Shown here piece after piece: positions 45,425-57,990 of a DNA stretch of 64,000 nucleotides. The stretch covers positions 10,087,092-10,151,091 of the forward strand of contig JAQFVV010000020.1 of NCBI GenBank assembly GCA_028023455.1. The letters are read 5' to 3'. Origin of the DNA: Epiperipatus broadwayi. Lineage: Eukaryota > Onychophora > Udeonychophora > Euonychophora > Peripatidae. The position numbers were made by a program, and so were the translations under genes. How positions within the stretch are numbered: position 1 is the first letter of the stretch; each line of letters opens with the position of its first letter. The notes below the pieces were generated by a model. That model worked only from the letters and a program-made list of their open reading frames with translations. It made no database searches and had not been told where the DNA came from.

Positions 45425-45449
45425 TAATGATGATGATGAGTTCAAGCAT

Positions 45450-45760
45450 ATATATATAGAATATGCCTTTTATCGTTTGGCGCAGTAAACGGAATCGCAG
45501 CCCCGCTCTGTCATTTCCGAGCAATAAACCATTATTATTTATATATAACGGTTGAATAAGAAATACGATAAATAAATAGCTCACAGATCACCATTTGAAT
45601 CGAAAATTAGTATGTAACCAACGCTGACAAGTTTCCAAATTCAAACTAAACCTATCTTCTTCTAAATCTTCTTTCACTTTCTATATTTATAAGAGATCTC
45701 ATGTTCTATAAAAGTTTTAATGATGATAAGTTTTAAAATAATAGATGACTTTGAATAATT
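45450..45760. other. Short spacer
   Basis: A GC-richer patch at 45,470-45,530 ends in AATAAA near 45,522 but has no linked frame. Otherwise nothing recognised. Confidence 0.4.
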
Positions 45761-45772
45761 TGCCCATACTTT

Positions 45773-45853
45773 ATACATATGTCAAATGCGTTGACCGGGA
45801 AGTGAACCCGGTCCTGCTGCTTGGAAGGCAGCTATGCTAACCTCTAGGCCATA
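45773..45853 (-). pseudogene. Retroposed tRNA-Gly(TCC) with 12-bp duplication
   Basis: On the minus strand the sequence keeps a perfect anticodon arm (GCTGC/GCAGC, loop CTTCCAA, anticodon TCC), a D-arm ('TAGAGGTTAGCA') and a perfect T stem (CCGGG/CCCGG). The 5' acceptor strand is lost into the junction. TGCCCATACTTT flanks it at 45,761-45,772 and 45,854-45,865. The 12-bp duplication and 81-bp size show a retroposed tRNA or very short SINE rather than a working gene. Confidence 0.85.
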
Positions 45854-46249
45854 TGCCCATACTTTGCAGAGATCAACAGGAAATATTTCATTCAATCAGA
45901 TGGGGACTTGTGACAATCACTGATTTTTGTTTTGCTTCATCAAAAATATTCCTTATTGTCAGTGCTGTAGCTACTGCTCTAAGCGCCTATGGTTCAAGAT
46001 ATAAAAAGCGCTTTTGTAAGAACTAAAAACGATTAATCAGCAAAAAAAAATTGAAACTATTTCTTTATTAATTATTTATTCAATATATGTGAATGAGAAA
46101 TCGGAATATAATATATAAATTATAAAAATGGTCAGATATAGATTCAGCATATATTATTTTACACATTATAAAATTTTACAAAAAAAAAATTATTACAGAA
46201 GCTTCACCTTTTTTTATGTTTTGATTTCTGCAAAATTATTTATTACTTC

Positions 46250-49130
46250 TTTAAAATCGGTTTCTAAAAAGACATCGTTTTCAATTGATAGTATTGCTAA
46301 ATAGCTCAATCGGTTTTGAGTGATCATTGACCTTAAATAATTTTTAATTTACTGAAGCTTCGTTCTTTAATAGCATCAGTAATGATGAGCATGATACATA
46401 ATGCCATGGTTAAATGTTGATATGATTCACACAGATCCCATTTTAAAATTTCTTGTAAAATTTCCCTGTGGCATAATGATGTTAAATTTGGAATATCATT
46501 TGTGCCTGCGATTTAAAGCATTCTAATTCATTAAAAACAAAAATGAAATTTGTTCAATTATTAAATACTCTTCACATAATAGAGATATATATGAGAGATG
46601 GTGACATGGATCAACTGATGAGTGCTGGTTCAGCACGAAATGCATCTTGGGGGTCAATTGTCTTTTATTGCATCTTTATTTAAGTGAATTTAAAAAGAAT
46701 GGGGAAGTTTGGAGGTGTTTATTATATCTATAAAGATATTACACATGGGAAATAAAAAGGTGAATAATTCTGTGTGTGTAAATGAAATAAAAAAATCAGA
46801 TATATTAATCTTTAACTGAGGTTTAAAGTTTATATCTGTGCTAGGGATAATCTCTAGTTTTGAAAATGATTAGTAATAATCATTATTGTATTTATCTGAA
46901 ATGGATGGCGTCAAAGTTGTGAGTGGAGGGAGTTTGACAATGGTAAAAGAAAATGTAACAATATTGACATTAAAGATCACTTGCACTTTTCTTTATATCA
47001 TCAATTGAAAATGTTGCAATATTTTTCATGATTAAAAAATCAAACCAATCCGCAACAATGTGTAAACTGTAGAAACAGTCATTTAATTGGAAAATTATTA
47101 TATTGATCACCTCATAAAATAGATGTTTAATTTCATCTTCACGAGAAAAAGAGATACATTCTCCTATTTCTCCAGGCAAAGATGTTTTTCTGCACTTCCA
47201 TTTGTTTTTCAGGTCAGTTTCTGAGACTATACCCAATTTTCTGCAATACTATTTGGTTTCTAGACATAGTGTACCACATCCTTCAATTCTGACTTTGTTA
47301 ACATAATTACAAGTCCATTTATCAATTTAGCTGATCGATAGATATCTTATGTTTTTTCTTGCAATTAATTGTTTAACAAATTAAGCTTTGTTAAAATCAT
47401 TTTCCACATTCAAAGTAAATATAAAATTGTATATTTGAATATAAGTTGTTAATATTCTATCAATAGCAACACCATGTCCAAAAGATAAATCATAAGATGT
47501 AGCTTGTAATAATTCCAATACTTTAGTCATTTGAAGCTTTACTGTCATTACTGTTTTTGATTTTGAATATCATCTTGTATCATTATGCCCTTTCAATGAT
47601 ATCTTTAAACAGTTTGTCATTTTTTCCCAATAATATGTTGAACTAAAAAAAAGTTGAATAACTTTTGAATGACTCCGACAAATGATACCACTTCACATTA
47701 TTACTTGCTGTGTGCACACCAATCAAGTTTAATGAATGTGCAGTGCATAGAATATATTTGGCTAAATCATTTGCTTTCAATATATGGGCCGCACTCCATT
47801 ACATTTGCCAGCCATGTTAACCCCATTATCATATCCTTGGCCACAAATATATTTAATTTCTAAGCCATCGTGTTTCAATTTTTCTAAAATTTCTTGAGTG
47901 AGTCCTTCCCCCATTTTATCAGTTACCGACAGAAAATCTATAAATCTTTCTTCGATTTTAATAGTTTCATCAGAAAATTTCATACCAATAATTTGGCATA
48001 ATTGGTCTTTATGTAATATGTCAGGGATACGTGCTGTTTTAATATCAGATAATATTTTATTTCTGATTTTGGATGCCAATAAGTCAAAAAATTCATTTTG
48101 TATTTGTGGGTTTAAGTATGAAAAGCTTCTTTTAGTTCTATCATTCAATATAGATTTTAAAATGGCATCATAGTTACATACAAGATTAATTAAATTGAGA
48201 AAAATTCCCCCACCAAAATTACCATCAATAGTAGATTCATGAGTATTTCTTAATGCTATGTTGTTTGTTGCACAGAACATACTCCATTTTAAAATTATTT
48301 TAAAAACATGACACCATTTTTTAATTTGTTCACACATTTGTTTTTGAAGAGAATGATCAATTAAATTATTTCCAGGTTTAAGGTATTTTTCAAAAATTTT
48401 CCACTTTGTGTAACAATTAATATGTTCGACAAATTGCTCATGTGTTGGAATTCTTAGATTAATTGCGTCTATTTTGCAAATCCCATCTCTTTTGCGATGA
48501 ATAAAGATGTAGAATTTTTCAAAAATAATAAACATGGAAAGCAATATAAAGAATTTTGAATGTCTGAGTAAAACATCCATTTTCTATATTGTTTTACCCA
48601 CTTGTAATTTTTTATAGATCCAATCATTACTGAAACTTCGTTCATCTGATGACAATGGATGTTTTATTAATATTTTATGTTCTGGGTCATTTGCTATTAA
48701 TAATGTTCTTATGTTATCAGACCTCAAATTAATTTTCACAGTAGTATTCAAAACATTGTCCTTATCATGACCACTAGTTCTAGTGACTGTTTCAATATCA
48801 GAATTACCAACACTTATTCCAATATCAGAGTTATCATTATTTTTTAAACTACAAATCGCACTTGTTTCAACAGTAAAATTTCCTTTATCTTTAATGTCAA
48901 TAGTACTCGCTTCAATATCAGAACTGTCTTTGTTTTCAACACTTATTATTACTATCACATTCTTCATTAACAGCATTGCACTCATTTTAATGCTAGTATT
49001 GTCCTTTTCTTTAATTATCCAACTATCCAACATCTTTGGCTGTATTTTTTTGTTTTTCTTCATTTGTTAACTTTGCTTCTTTTTGTTTTTTATTTTCCCA
49101 CAGTGACTTCTTTTTGGTCAACATGGCATG
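46250..49130 (-). pseudogene. hAT transposase, frameshifted
   Basis: Domains in order on the minus strand: a Lys/Asp-rich N-terminal region (frame 49,063-48,584) containing 'DERSFSNDWIYKK'; a TTF-type zinc finger readable in a third frame near 48,590-48,530 ('LYCFPCLLF'); and the DUF4371 region (frame 48,580-47,777) with 'GNFGGGIF', 'GEGLTQEILEKL' and 'CGQGYDNGVNMAG'. A 'NDTRW' block follows near 47,580, then frame 47,236-46,970. The C-terminal hAT dimerisation motif ('KERSFSKLKII') lies near 46,340-46,370. At least three frameshifts and several stops make it inactive. Host ZMYM1-like proteins derive from this family, but the decay and flanking duplications show this is a transposon. Confidence 0.85.
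46601..46662 (+). ncRNA. Hammerhead ribozyme candidate, best core (family A)
   Basis: CTGATGA (46,615-46,621) is followed by a perfect 6-bp helix II (GTGCTG, loop GTT, CAGCAC), GAAA (46,637-46,640), a minimal helix III (TGCATC) and TTGGGGGTC. Helix I uses TCAA with TTGG(G), then outer pairing GACA with TGTC (46,603-46,606 and 46,659-46,662). The cleavage triplet would be AUC. All invariant core nucleotides of the type I hammerhead are present. Very short helix III is typical of hammerheads in Penelope-like and retrozyme elements. Confidence 0.65.
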
Positions 49131-49534
49131 CATATAGTGAACTATTCTACAAATATAAATAATTTAAAAAAAAATATTTTGATGGTCAGCACAATAAAAT
49201 GATACTAACTAAGCTCTTATCAAAATATTAGGACTATAAGATTGTAAAGTAAAATGTAATTCCTTAGACGTAACTGGGAGAAACATCTCTATAAAAGTGG
49301 ACTCGTCTGTCCAAGCTGCCCGACTCGCTGCTGCTCACACAGATTGGCTCAACAGTATGTATTCACGCATCATAATAATTTTTTTTTCACTTTCTGTTGT
49401 CATATAAAAAATAAATAAACTTTGTTACAATTTTTTTTAATAAATAAAAATATGTTACAGTTATAAGATAATGTGAGTGGCATCTATGGCCATGGCCACC
49501 TTTGTCATACTCATGCAACTGCATTGCTTATTGT

Positions 49535-50094
49535 TAACTACTGATCTGCTATTATTAAACCCTTTTTTAAAAAGTCAAAATAATCCATATCTTATACTCA
49601 GTTCTGAAAATAAATATTTTTTAGGATAAAACCATTTAAAATATATAATCAATTTATTGATTGAGAGATCATATAATAATCAAGTAGAATCTTTAAAATC
49701 CATCTCTCTGTTAACTGCATAGGGAAAGAATTGGCAGAAATCAATTCTTTAAAAATCTTGCAAAAAAATATTAATATAATTCCATTCATTTTTACTTTCT
49801 ATGAAATAACAATAGTGAGAATCTATCCCTCAATGCAATTGAAAAGAATCCATCATTCCAAATTAAACAAAAACAATGATAATGATATTGAATGAAATTT
49901 ATTGGCAAACTTACAAAACTTTTGATAATTTTTTTTAAAAAAAAAAGGTTGACAAAAACTATGAAAAAAATGAAATTTGATGACGTCCATTTCTAAATGA
50001 CACTGCCAATATATTTTACATATTATACTTTTTTTGAGAATGCAAAAGAAGAAAGATTAAGATAAAATATAAAAAAAGTAAAACTTAATGGTAT
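49535..50094. other. AT-rich spacer
   Basis: No recognised feature. Confidence 0.5.
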
Positions 50095-50379
50095 CTATTC
50101 AAATAGTCTGTCCTTTGTTGCAACCTTGATGAATACTGAAAAACCCCCTAAAAGAACATGAGTGGAACTGTCAATAAAATATATCTTATATATCAGACTT
50201 TTAACATGAAGATGACAAAACCAGAACCCATTAAAGCAAAAATAAAGATTTCTTTGTCGTACAATGTTCTTCCAATAGAAAATATAGATACTGATGAACT
50301 TTCTAACTTCAATAACAGATAATGTATGACCACAATTGCTTAAACTTGGATCCAATGTCAAAGCATCACTGAAGAACAT
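50095..50379 (-). CDS. Candidate exon with weak RING/U-box-like motif
   Basis: A 94-codon frame. A splice acceptor ('gttcttcag') at 50,369 would place the true exon start just inside the frame. The first residues ('DALTLDPSLSNCGHTLS') resemble the 'DPV..CGHT' segment of RING or U-box domains, but the paired cysteines upstream would have to be in another exon. The rest is hydrophobic and unremarkable. An in-frame stop precedes the first ATG. Weak. Confidence 0.2.
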   Translation of the reverse strand: MFFSDALTLDPSLSNCGHTLSVIEVRKFISIYIFYWKNIVRQRNLYFCFNGFWFCHLHVKSLIYKIYFIDSSTHVLLGGFSVFIKVATKDRLFE

Positions 50380-53300
50380 TTATCAATATTACCTTTACAA
50401 TCCCAAAATTTTACATAAAAGCTAATTAATTCGACAATAATCAAAAAAAGTATTAACAATACAATTATACATTTAAATGAAAGAAAAATGCTGAATGGTT
50501 ATTACTCATTTCGTCATCAAATTCGTTAACGTTAGTTAAATATTCTGATATATTTATTTTAGCTACCCCATTCTAAAATATACATTGTAATGAAACAAAA
50601 TACTATCCAAATTCATATCCCACCCCCCTAATTAGCCACATGAGTCAAACTCAGAAAATTGTATTAAAAACAATACAGGTTATTATAACAGGCAAAATTC
50701 TATATGCACTCAATACAGGTTGTAGGTATAAATATGTTGGATTTACATTACTTTTACTAACTCTCTAAATGAACAATAGTTTTAAAAAAACACAAATACT
50801 AACAACACTTTCTATATTCCACCAAACAATAACAGAGATTAAATATTGCTGAGATAAGTCAAAGGTGTCTTAATGCAAAATGGCATTTGTATATGATCAA
50901 AAACTGGATCCAAAAATTTATCCTAAATATCACTATTTTTATCATTTTACGATAAATCAATTATTGACCTACATAAATGCCTTTCTGACTATATTTAAAT
51001 TACAATATTAAATTTATATTCACATCAGACAGGCAAAGGCATAAGAAAAATGCAAACAGCTTCTATAAATTTCAACTATAGTCTCATTCAGATGACTAAA
51101 TTATTCTATTCATTAATATGATTTTTTTTACTACGGTACAGGCTTTTTTTCATACCTGCACTTCTATATGTAATATATAGGGGGTTTGAACTCAGATCTT
51201 CACATGACCCTCAACCATCCATACCATCTCATACTGCTGATACACTGCAATAATGAACAAATATTAAATAATAACTGCTACTGGTTCAATTGAAATGCAT
51301 TGCTGAGGCTGTATGCATTTGTTTCATGTATGTGATTGGATGATTATAGAAATAAATTTGAGATTGTGATTATAAATATAAAATCTAAATGTTATGCAAG
51401 AATAAAAAGAAGTATAAAATGATGTGTACACTTAATTGTTTTGTGTACTTGAAAAGGTAATGCATATAGGTCATAATGATACCAAATTTTTCTACCTAAA
51501 ATAATCCCACTGTAAGAATAAGAATGCTAATAATACATAAAGCATTTTCTACTCAACTGTTCAAAATTGAATCTATCTTTCTTAGCCTACCTTTGCCTTC
51601 ATTTTAATACTAGTATAACAACCCAAACTCTTTATTCAAATCTTTAATCTTAATAATGATGAGTGATTAATTTGTTTTATTTTAAATATGGAAAGAAATA
51701 TATTAACTTTAAAAAGCAACTTTTAAGTAGCTTTATTTACTTTTATATCAAAAAAAGATTATTCTTTAATACCATTTCTGTAGTATTCCTCAGATCTCTA
51801 TTTCGTTGAGATTTTACTTCTAACTTTCATATCCTTTTCTGATCTTCATATGCTCAATGTAAAAATAGCTTCAAGTATAAAAATACTACTAACTTTCATA
51901 TATTATAATAGCATTAGAATTCTATTAAAATCATTTACACATAGAAACTTTCTAAAGTTTTATTTGTCATATCTCAAAAAGATAACTATCTTAATACTGA
52001 CCTAATACAAAATTGGTTTTCCTATATTAAAACTATTTTATTATATTAACTGTTACATCTACAAAAATAAGTTCTCAATTGGGTCTACTACAAGATCTAA
52101 AAATTAATTCATCCTAAATTTTAAAAAAAAAAATGTCTTCAGATTCAATATCCCTCAGATCAGTTTCAGTCTTAAAACAGAATTATAAACCTAAATAGAA
52201 AATATTAATCTACATCTGTCTCTACAAATTCAAAATATTCCTTGCTAATCCCATATTGAACAAAAGATTATAAATGCTGGTCTTTTAGCTATATATAAAA
52301 AAGAATTATGCATTCAACTCTGCCAGAAACTAATTATTGAACAAAACATGATTCCATATATTTTTTAAATTCAAACATAAAGAATAATCTCAACCCTTTT
52401 CTCACTATTCTCCTTAATATTTTGGTTTTAAATGTAGAATAATCTGACATAACTAAACAAGATAACATTTTCAAATTGAATTATTTTCCAGATTCAACAG
52501 ATTTTGAAATATATTTTAACCTTTTTAGTCACTTCAGATTTGTCATTATGCCTATAATTCACAAGTAGATAACTCTTTATCCATTTACAGTTTAAAAAAT
52601 CAATCAGCTCTACAGAGTTTCTATTGTTTCCTGAACCATTCACTTATACCCCTTAAGAGTCTGAGATTATATTTTTCATATCAATCTTCTCTAATCAAAA
52701 TAATAATAATTAAAGACAAAATACAATCAATTATTTGAATCATTGTTGGAAATACTTATTCTTGCTGTGGGCACACCAGTGCATAAATTGCTTTTAAATA
52801 ATTACTCCACAGATATTTGTTTTAAGAAACAGTTCTTGTACATAGTTGGATATTTGCCCTCACAACTATTGCACTGTCCCAAGGCATATTATAGTACACT
52901 CAGAGAATAAAAAGTTTTAGTGAATTAAAAAAAACAATTACATTTAATAATTTTTAGTCACCTCAGGTATTTGTTTCTTTCAGCTGGAAGATTCCTATAT
53001 CTGTATTTATGATAAAATCAATATGTATTAACAGTCCATCTTGTAATAGAAGTATCCCAGCTGGCCATATGAATAAATTATGAACATCAAATAATGATGC
53101 TTAATTCTTCTGCTTGAGAACATGTTATCCATTGGACACTGTTTAAAGATAATAAAGATGATCAATATTGAGTTTCTGAGCCATATCTGATTATAGAACT
53201 GCCCTTCCAGCAGTGAAGTGCACATGACACTACAGGTGATCATTGAAATGATTATATGAAGGCAGTTCATGGGCAAAAGCCTACTAAGGATTTATTGGAT

Positions 53301-54883
53301 TACAGTTGTTATTCACTATAAGAATGAGTGATGCAGTGAACAGTAGAACATGAGCTGTTAATTGAGAACTGATAATCAGAAGATAATCAAAAATTCACAC
53401 TTGTACAAAATTTATATTTGTATTAATTTATTTTTCTGTACAAAATCACTTTATATCGTACTTATTTACGTTTAATAAATTTATTGGGGAAAAAAAAATA
53501 CAATCAATTATTCAAAAATTTCCAGGTTTCAGTTTGTTAAAGAAATGGAATCAGTAACTTATTTTGTAATAATATTTTAAAAATTGCAATCCAGAAATGA
53601 AACAATTGTCAAAATTTAATTAGACAATAGATCAGCTTTCAAAAAAATACCAAAACCAAAATTCCTATATATTGTTACAATATTATCATATCACCTCTTC
53701 TTTTTTTTAAATCTACACATCTAATCTTTTGTTAATAATATATTGTTCTAAATGGCTAACATTAGTGGCAGGTTCAACATAATTTGATCTCACATGATTC
53801 TTCATTAAGATATCTATATATTATTTTATATATCAACCCTCTTCTACATGAATTATTGACTATATATATATTGTACCATCTTTGATTAGGTTTTAAAAAG
53901 GATATTGTCATATTTTTAAAAAAAATTATTGCCATGGTTTTTATATTTTTAACTGTTTAAGATCAGAATATAATAATAATATTCGCAATTTATCTTGCTG
54001 CTTAGATTTAAAGATATATATTTTAATAGGTTTTTACATGAATATTTTATCTTATTGCATATTTTAACAACAATAGACTTAAACAAATAAATAATAAGTT
54101 ATGCGTTCTTATATGTGTATGATTATATGTGTGTCTATGTTTAGATTATTGTGTAAGTTTAAAATCACATATGTTTTAAAATAATATTATAAAAAGTATC
54201 TTGAAATATATTTTATGTTAAAGAAACAAATATATAGAAGAAATTGTAAAACAATTGCATTATTATTTTTATTTTAAAATTTTGTTCAGGAATGCTGTTG
54301 GGTTTGTAAAAGCTCTCGTCAAGTGAAATAGTGGCTCTTTTTAGTAAAAAGAGTTTTATTGAGTTAATCATTAGATACTGTACCTATATCAATAACCTAA
54401 ATGTTATGTCAATAAACAAATCATATAAAATGTCCATGATTTAAGTTAAGAGACCTTATCTTTTTATCATTTTAGTTGGTATACTACTTTTGCAGTAAAT
54501 GAAGTTTAAAATGAAATATATTTTTAAAAATGTTTAATTTTAATTTTACAATGCAAGGCTAAGTAAGAACGTAAAAATAACATTTACTCCAAAAAACAAT
54601 TAATCTTTTGAGATTACCTATTGAAACAGCTAAAGAAATGGAATTATTTTAAGTGCATTCTAAAAAATTATAAAATGAGTATATTTTGCTATATAAATTT
54701 ATATATATATATATAGTGCCAATAAATAATTCACTATGTGTTATGACCAAATGGATAATTCAGATTTAATAGAATAACAATCTAATCCATTTTAAAGGAA
54801 TAAAGTAATGTTTATTATTCTGTATTAAAGTAATATATATTAAGGCTACAATCTTAAAACTATGCGTTTGAAAAAATGACAGT
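50380..54883. other. Long AT-rich spacer
   Basis: 4.5 kb without a convincing gene. 51,178-51,243 is a short fragment of the P6 repeat end (minus strand). A possible decayed LINE zinc-knuckle segment lies around 52,750-52,900 but cannot be confirmed. Confidence 0.45.
51178..51243 (-). repeat. Fragment of P6-family repeat (tRNA-like end)
   Basis: It matches the outer end of P6 arms: 'tttgaactcag.tcttcacatgaccctcaaccatcc' and 'catctcatactgctgatacact', which includes the complement of the B-box-like end. The hammerhead part is absent. Confidence 0.85.
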
Positions 54884-55030
54884 AGGGGCCTCTGCAAATC
54901 TTTAACACAGGATTTATTTAAAAGAGTGGTCACTCTTATCTAAACCTACTTTTCTAAATAAGTAGGAGAATCTAAAGCATTTTGATTTGCGAGCGTAAGA
55001 CTATTCAATACCTCACCAATTAAGTCACAA
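54884..55030 (+). repeat. Dispersed repeat, copy b (pairs with 18,432-18,605)
   Basis: See the partner copy for shared landmarks. This copy is slightly shorter through small deletions. No coding potential. Confidence 0.7.
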
Positions 55031-56034
55031 ATTCTATAACACATTAACTGTATTAACTAAAATGTATACATTTCTATAATTAACTAGAAATTACCTATCA
55101 GAATAAACTTCAAATATTTATAAAAGAAAATAAGCTCAAAACTGCTATAATCTGTAAAGGATTATTTATTTTAATAAACTTCCAGTACTTACATAAGGAA
55201 ATGAGCTCTTGGAATTATTAGGATTATGTTTTTTGAAAATATTACCATTTCATGAATTTTTACACATGAATTTAACGAAGGAACTTTAGGATAAACTGAA
55301 CTCTTTGTGTATAGACATTAATAATTAAATATTAATTAATTAATAATGTTAATTCTAATATTCTCATGGATAAATGATGAATTCATAGTATTATTTCTGG
55401 GAGCTTGAAGAAAATTAACAATATCTGGAAAAAGCTATTGAAGGATAAAATATTTTTTAAAACTTCTCAACCTATAGAATTTGAAAATGAAGAGAAAATA
55501 ACAAAGGAAAAAATAATGATTTTAAATTTCATCACACACATTCTTATGATTTGAAAAAGAAGAATCTCTGAAGAAAGTAATTGTTATTGTACTGAAACAT
55601 CAGCTATTTTGCTATTATATTTTTACTAAATGGAAACTCCCACAAATAATACTATGAATTCATTAATTAATAATTTATCAACAGATCATATGTTTTATTA
55701 TTAACCGTTAATTATATTATTATTACACAGAAGCATGTATGTATATCAATGTGATTATATTTATAAGTAACCAGAAAGAAAATTGTAGTAATTCTAAAAT
55801 AAGATTTTAAATAATTATAGTAAACTTTTATTTTATAACTGCTTTTTATTTATTTAGTATCTAATCTTAAATATAAAATAGAAATATAGTACTGATTATA
55901 ATTTGAGATAAATAATACATGTTTGTAAAGAACAACTATAAAAAAATTAATTATTTATTTGTCATAGGAATGATCGATAAGCGACGAAAACAGATTAATA
56001 TTTTTTTTTTATTTAATATTTATTTTTAAAAAAA
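55031..56034. other. AT-rich spacer
   Basis: Nothing recognised. Confidence 0.5.
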
Positions 56035-56190
56035 TCAAGTCAGATGTCACATGACCTAATTTAAACAAACTTGTATTACAAATGTTATATAAAGAGCTCA
56101 CAAATAAGCTCTTAACAAGCTTTTCAGAATATCCCTAACCCCAGACCAGTTTCTGCTACTGGCTTCCTAAGTGAGTTGCCAGGATATTCA
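56035..56190 (-). repeat. Single arm of the P11 hammerhead-like repeat
   Basis: 56,035-56,130 is the reverse complement of 58,140-58,240 ('gtcagatgtcacatgac' versus 'catgtgacatctgac', and 'gctcttaacaagctt'). It continues into 56,131-56,190, which matches the hammerhead-like part of P11 on the minus strand. There the core box is altered (CTTAGGA for CTGATGA) while GAAAC and GGTC are kept. Confidence 0.8.
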
Positions 56191-57990
56191 AGCATTAGAC
56201 TAAAAATACCAGATAATATAAATATTTTCTTTGTGATGAATATTTGTGTACTCTCTAGCATCATATTTCAATGAATAAAACAATTATTTATCAAGAGTAA
56301 TAAAAGAGATTTTAGTACCTTTTGATATTTGAATTGAAATGGAAATAAATATACATAATAAAACTAGGACTGATTAAATATTATAAAGAAAGAATAAAAC
56401 ATTTATTGATGAAATTAAAAACAAAGAAAAATTAGACTAAATATATTCTTAGAGACAGAATTAATAAGATATTTAAGAAGAGGCTATAAAATATTTAAAA
56501 AGAAAACAGTTATTTGAATACAGTAAAAGGTAAAACTATTTGGAGGGAATTTGTTGAACCTTCCAAAGAAGAGAGATAATCCCCTAACTAAGAAATAAGA
56601 TATTATGACCAAAAAATAACAATCATATTCATATATTTAGATGTCTACCAAAAAATAACAGTTTTACTTACATATTTAATGTCTATCTAAAACTGCCAGG
56701 GCAAAGGCTTAAACCAATGTTATAAATATTTTACCTTTCCAAGACTTTATAATTGACAAATTTCTTAATAATTAAACTATATAATTGAATGATTAGTAAT
56801 TCAGGTGATTAGATACAAGCATTAAAAATTTAATAGGCTGAGATTTGAATCTTTAGTACTTGATTCCATCACACCATCATGATACTAAACTGTACATGAA
56901 ATCAGTGAACGTATAAGTCATTAACAATGTTTGTGTGTATATAATCTGCATGTGTTCAGCATAAGCTCAACATTAATGCTATTAAACATCATTATTGCCT
57001 TTACTTTCGTTCATTAAATAGTACAGTGCTGTTAAATTTTCATATAAATAAGTAAAACTTTCATTTATATTAAAATATAATTATTATCATTATTTTTGAA
57101 AAAAATTAAAAAATTGATTAATTTTAAAAGATCATTTAATTTTTAAATTAAATAATACTGTTAATTTTAAGTATATAAAAAAAGATTTTTTTTTTACATT
57201 AAACGATAAATTATTCAATTTTTATAGTATTTTAATGGCAAAAATAAAATCAAAGAAAGTAGACAGAAAAAAAAGGCTTCCATCAAAGACATAAATCCGG
57301 GCATCATTGCACAGACAAAACTGCTTCTAGCAATCAACTTAACTAGAGATGCAGACAAATCAATAAAGAGACATTGAATGTTTTATATAAAATAATTACC
57401 TTTCATAAAATATTTCATAAGCACTCACGATGAAAAAAAAAATTTAAATTGAAAATAAAAATAAATAATTAAAAATGCTCAATTTTCAAAAACGCATTAT
57501 ATAAATGCACTAAACAACGTATCATTTCCTTTTCTAACCTATTCTGCTGATAAGACATAAAATGACTTCTTTCATATATCAGAAATTTCTACGCATAGTC
57601 TATATATCATAGACTGTTAGCCTATTTAAACATTCCTTTCTTAATACTGTTATATGTTAATGTAAACTCACCAATTTTCTCACTCCCTCTTACCAAATCA
57701 ATATCTCAGAACTGATTCATTTATTTTTCCTTTGTTGCCCTTTTTTTTAAGAAAAGTTGTTTCATATTTCCCATTTTTGTCATAAAGACTTAAACAACAA
57801 CAACAGAAAAAACCATATCTCTTATACTTCCTTTACCTTAATATTTCTCCAATTTTCCATGCAATTTATCATGAATTTCTTTCAACATTCTATACTCCAA
57901 ACTGCAAATATAACTTAATTTTTTATTCAATTTTTGCTTCCTTTCCCTAGTATTTAAAACTCTTATCCTATATTAGATATATATAGATTC
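56191..57990. other. AT-rich spacer
   Basis: No recognised feature in 1.8 kb. Confidence 0.5.

Larger units (their letters stand above)
42139..45438 (+). mobile_element. Full-length RTE-type LINE, copy 3, with 11-bp target-site duplication
   Basis: The 11-mer AGTTCAAGCAT flanks the element at 42,128-42,138 and 45,439-45,449, fixing a 3.3-kb insertion. It has a GC-richer 5' UTR of about 330 bp, one long coding region encoding endonuclease and reverse transcriptase, almost no 3' UTR and a short GATGATGAT tail. This is the usual RTE-clade layout. The coding region is intact except for a one-base frameshift in an A-run near 43,050. Three other copies (2.9, 11.1-15.7 and 31.4 kb) show it was active in this genome. 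Confidence 0.92.
45960..49526 (-). mobile_element. hAT transposon (ZMYM1/DUF4371-type), 8-bp duplication
   Basis: The decayed transposase (minus strand) lies between ends 'cagtgctgtagc' (45,960) and, from the other side, 'caatgcagttgc' (49,526), which match at 9 of 12 bases. Both are flanked by CTTATTGT (45,952-45,959 and 49,527-49,534). The 3.57-kb size fits an autonomous hAT. A hammerhead-bearing segment at about 46,590-46,690 is probably a later insertion in its 3' portion. Confidence 0.8.

Noticed and set aside
43037-45584. Minus-strand frames across the full-length LINE
   Set aside because: Shadows of the reverse transcriptase frame; no independent motifs.
47669-49070. Plus-strand frames over the hAT transposase
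   Set aside because: Shadows of the decayed minus-strand transposase.
52740-52930. Possible decayed LINE zinc-knuckle region
   Set aside because: Scattered Cys/His codons in changing frames; I could not align enough motif to support it.
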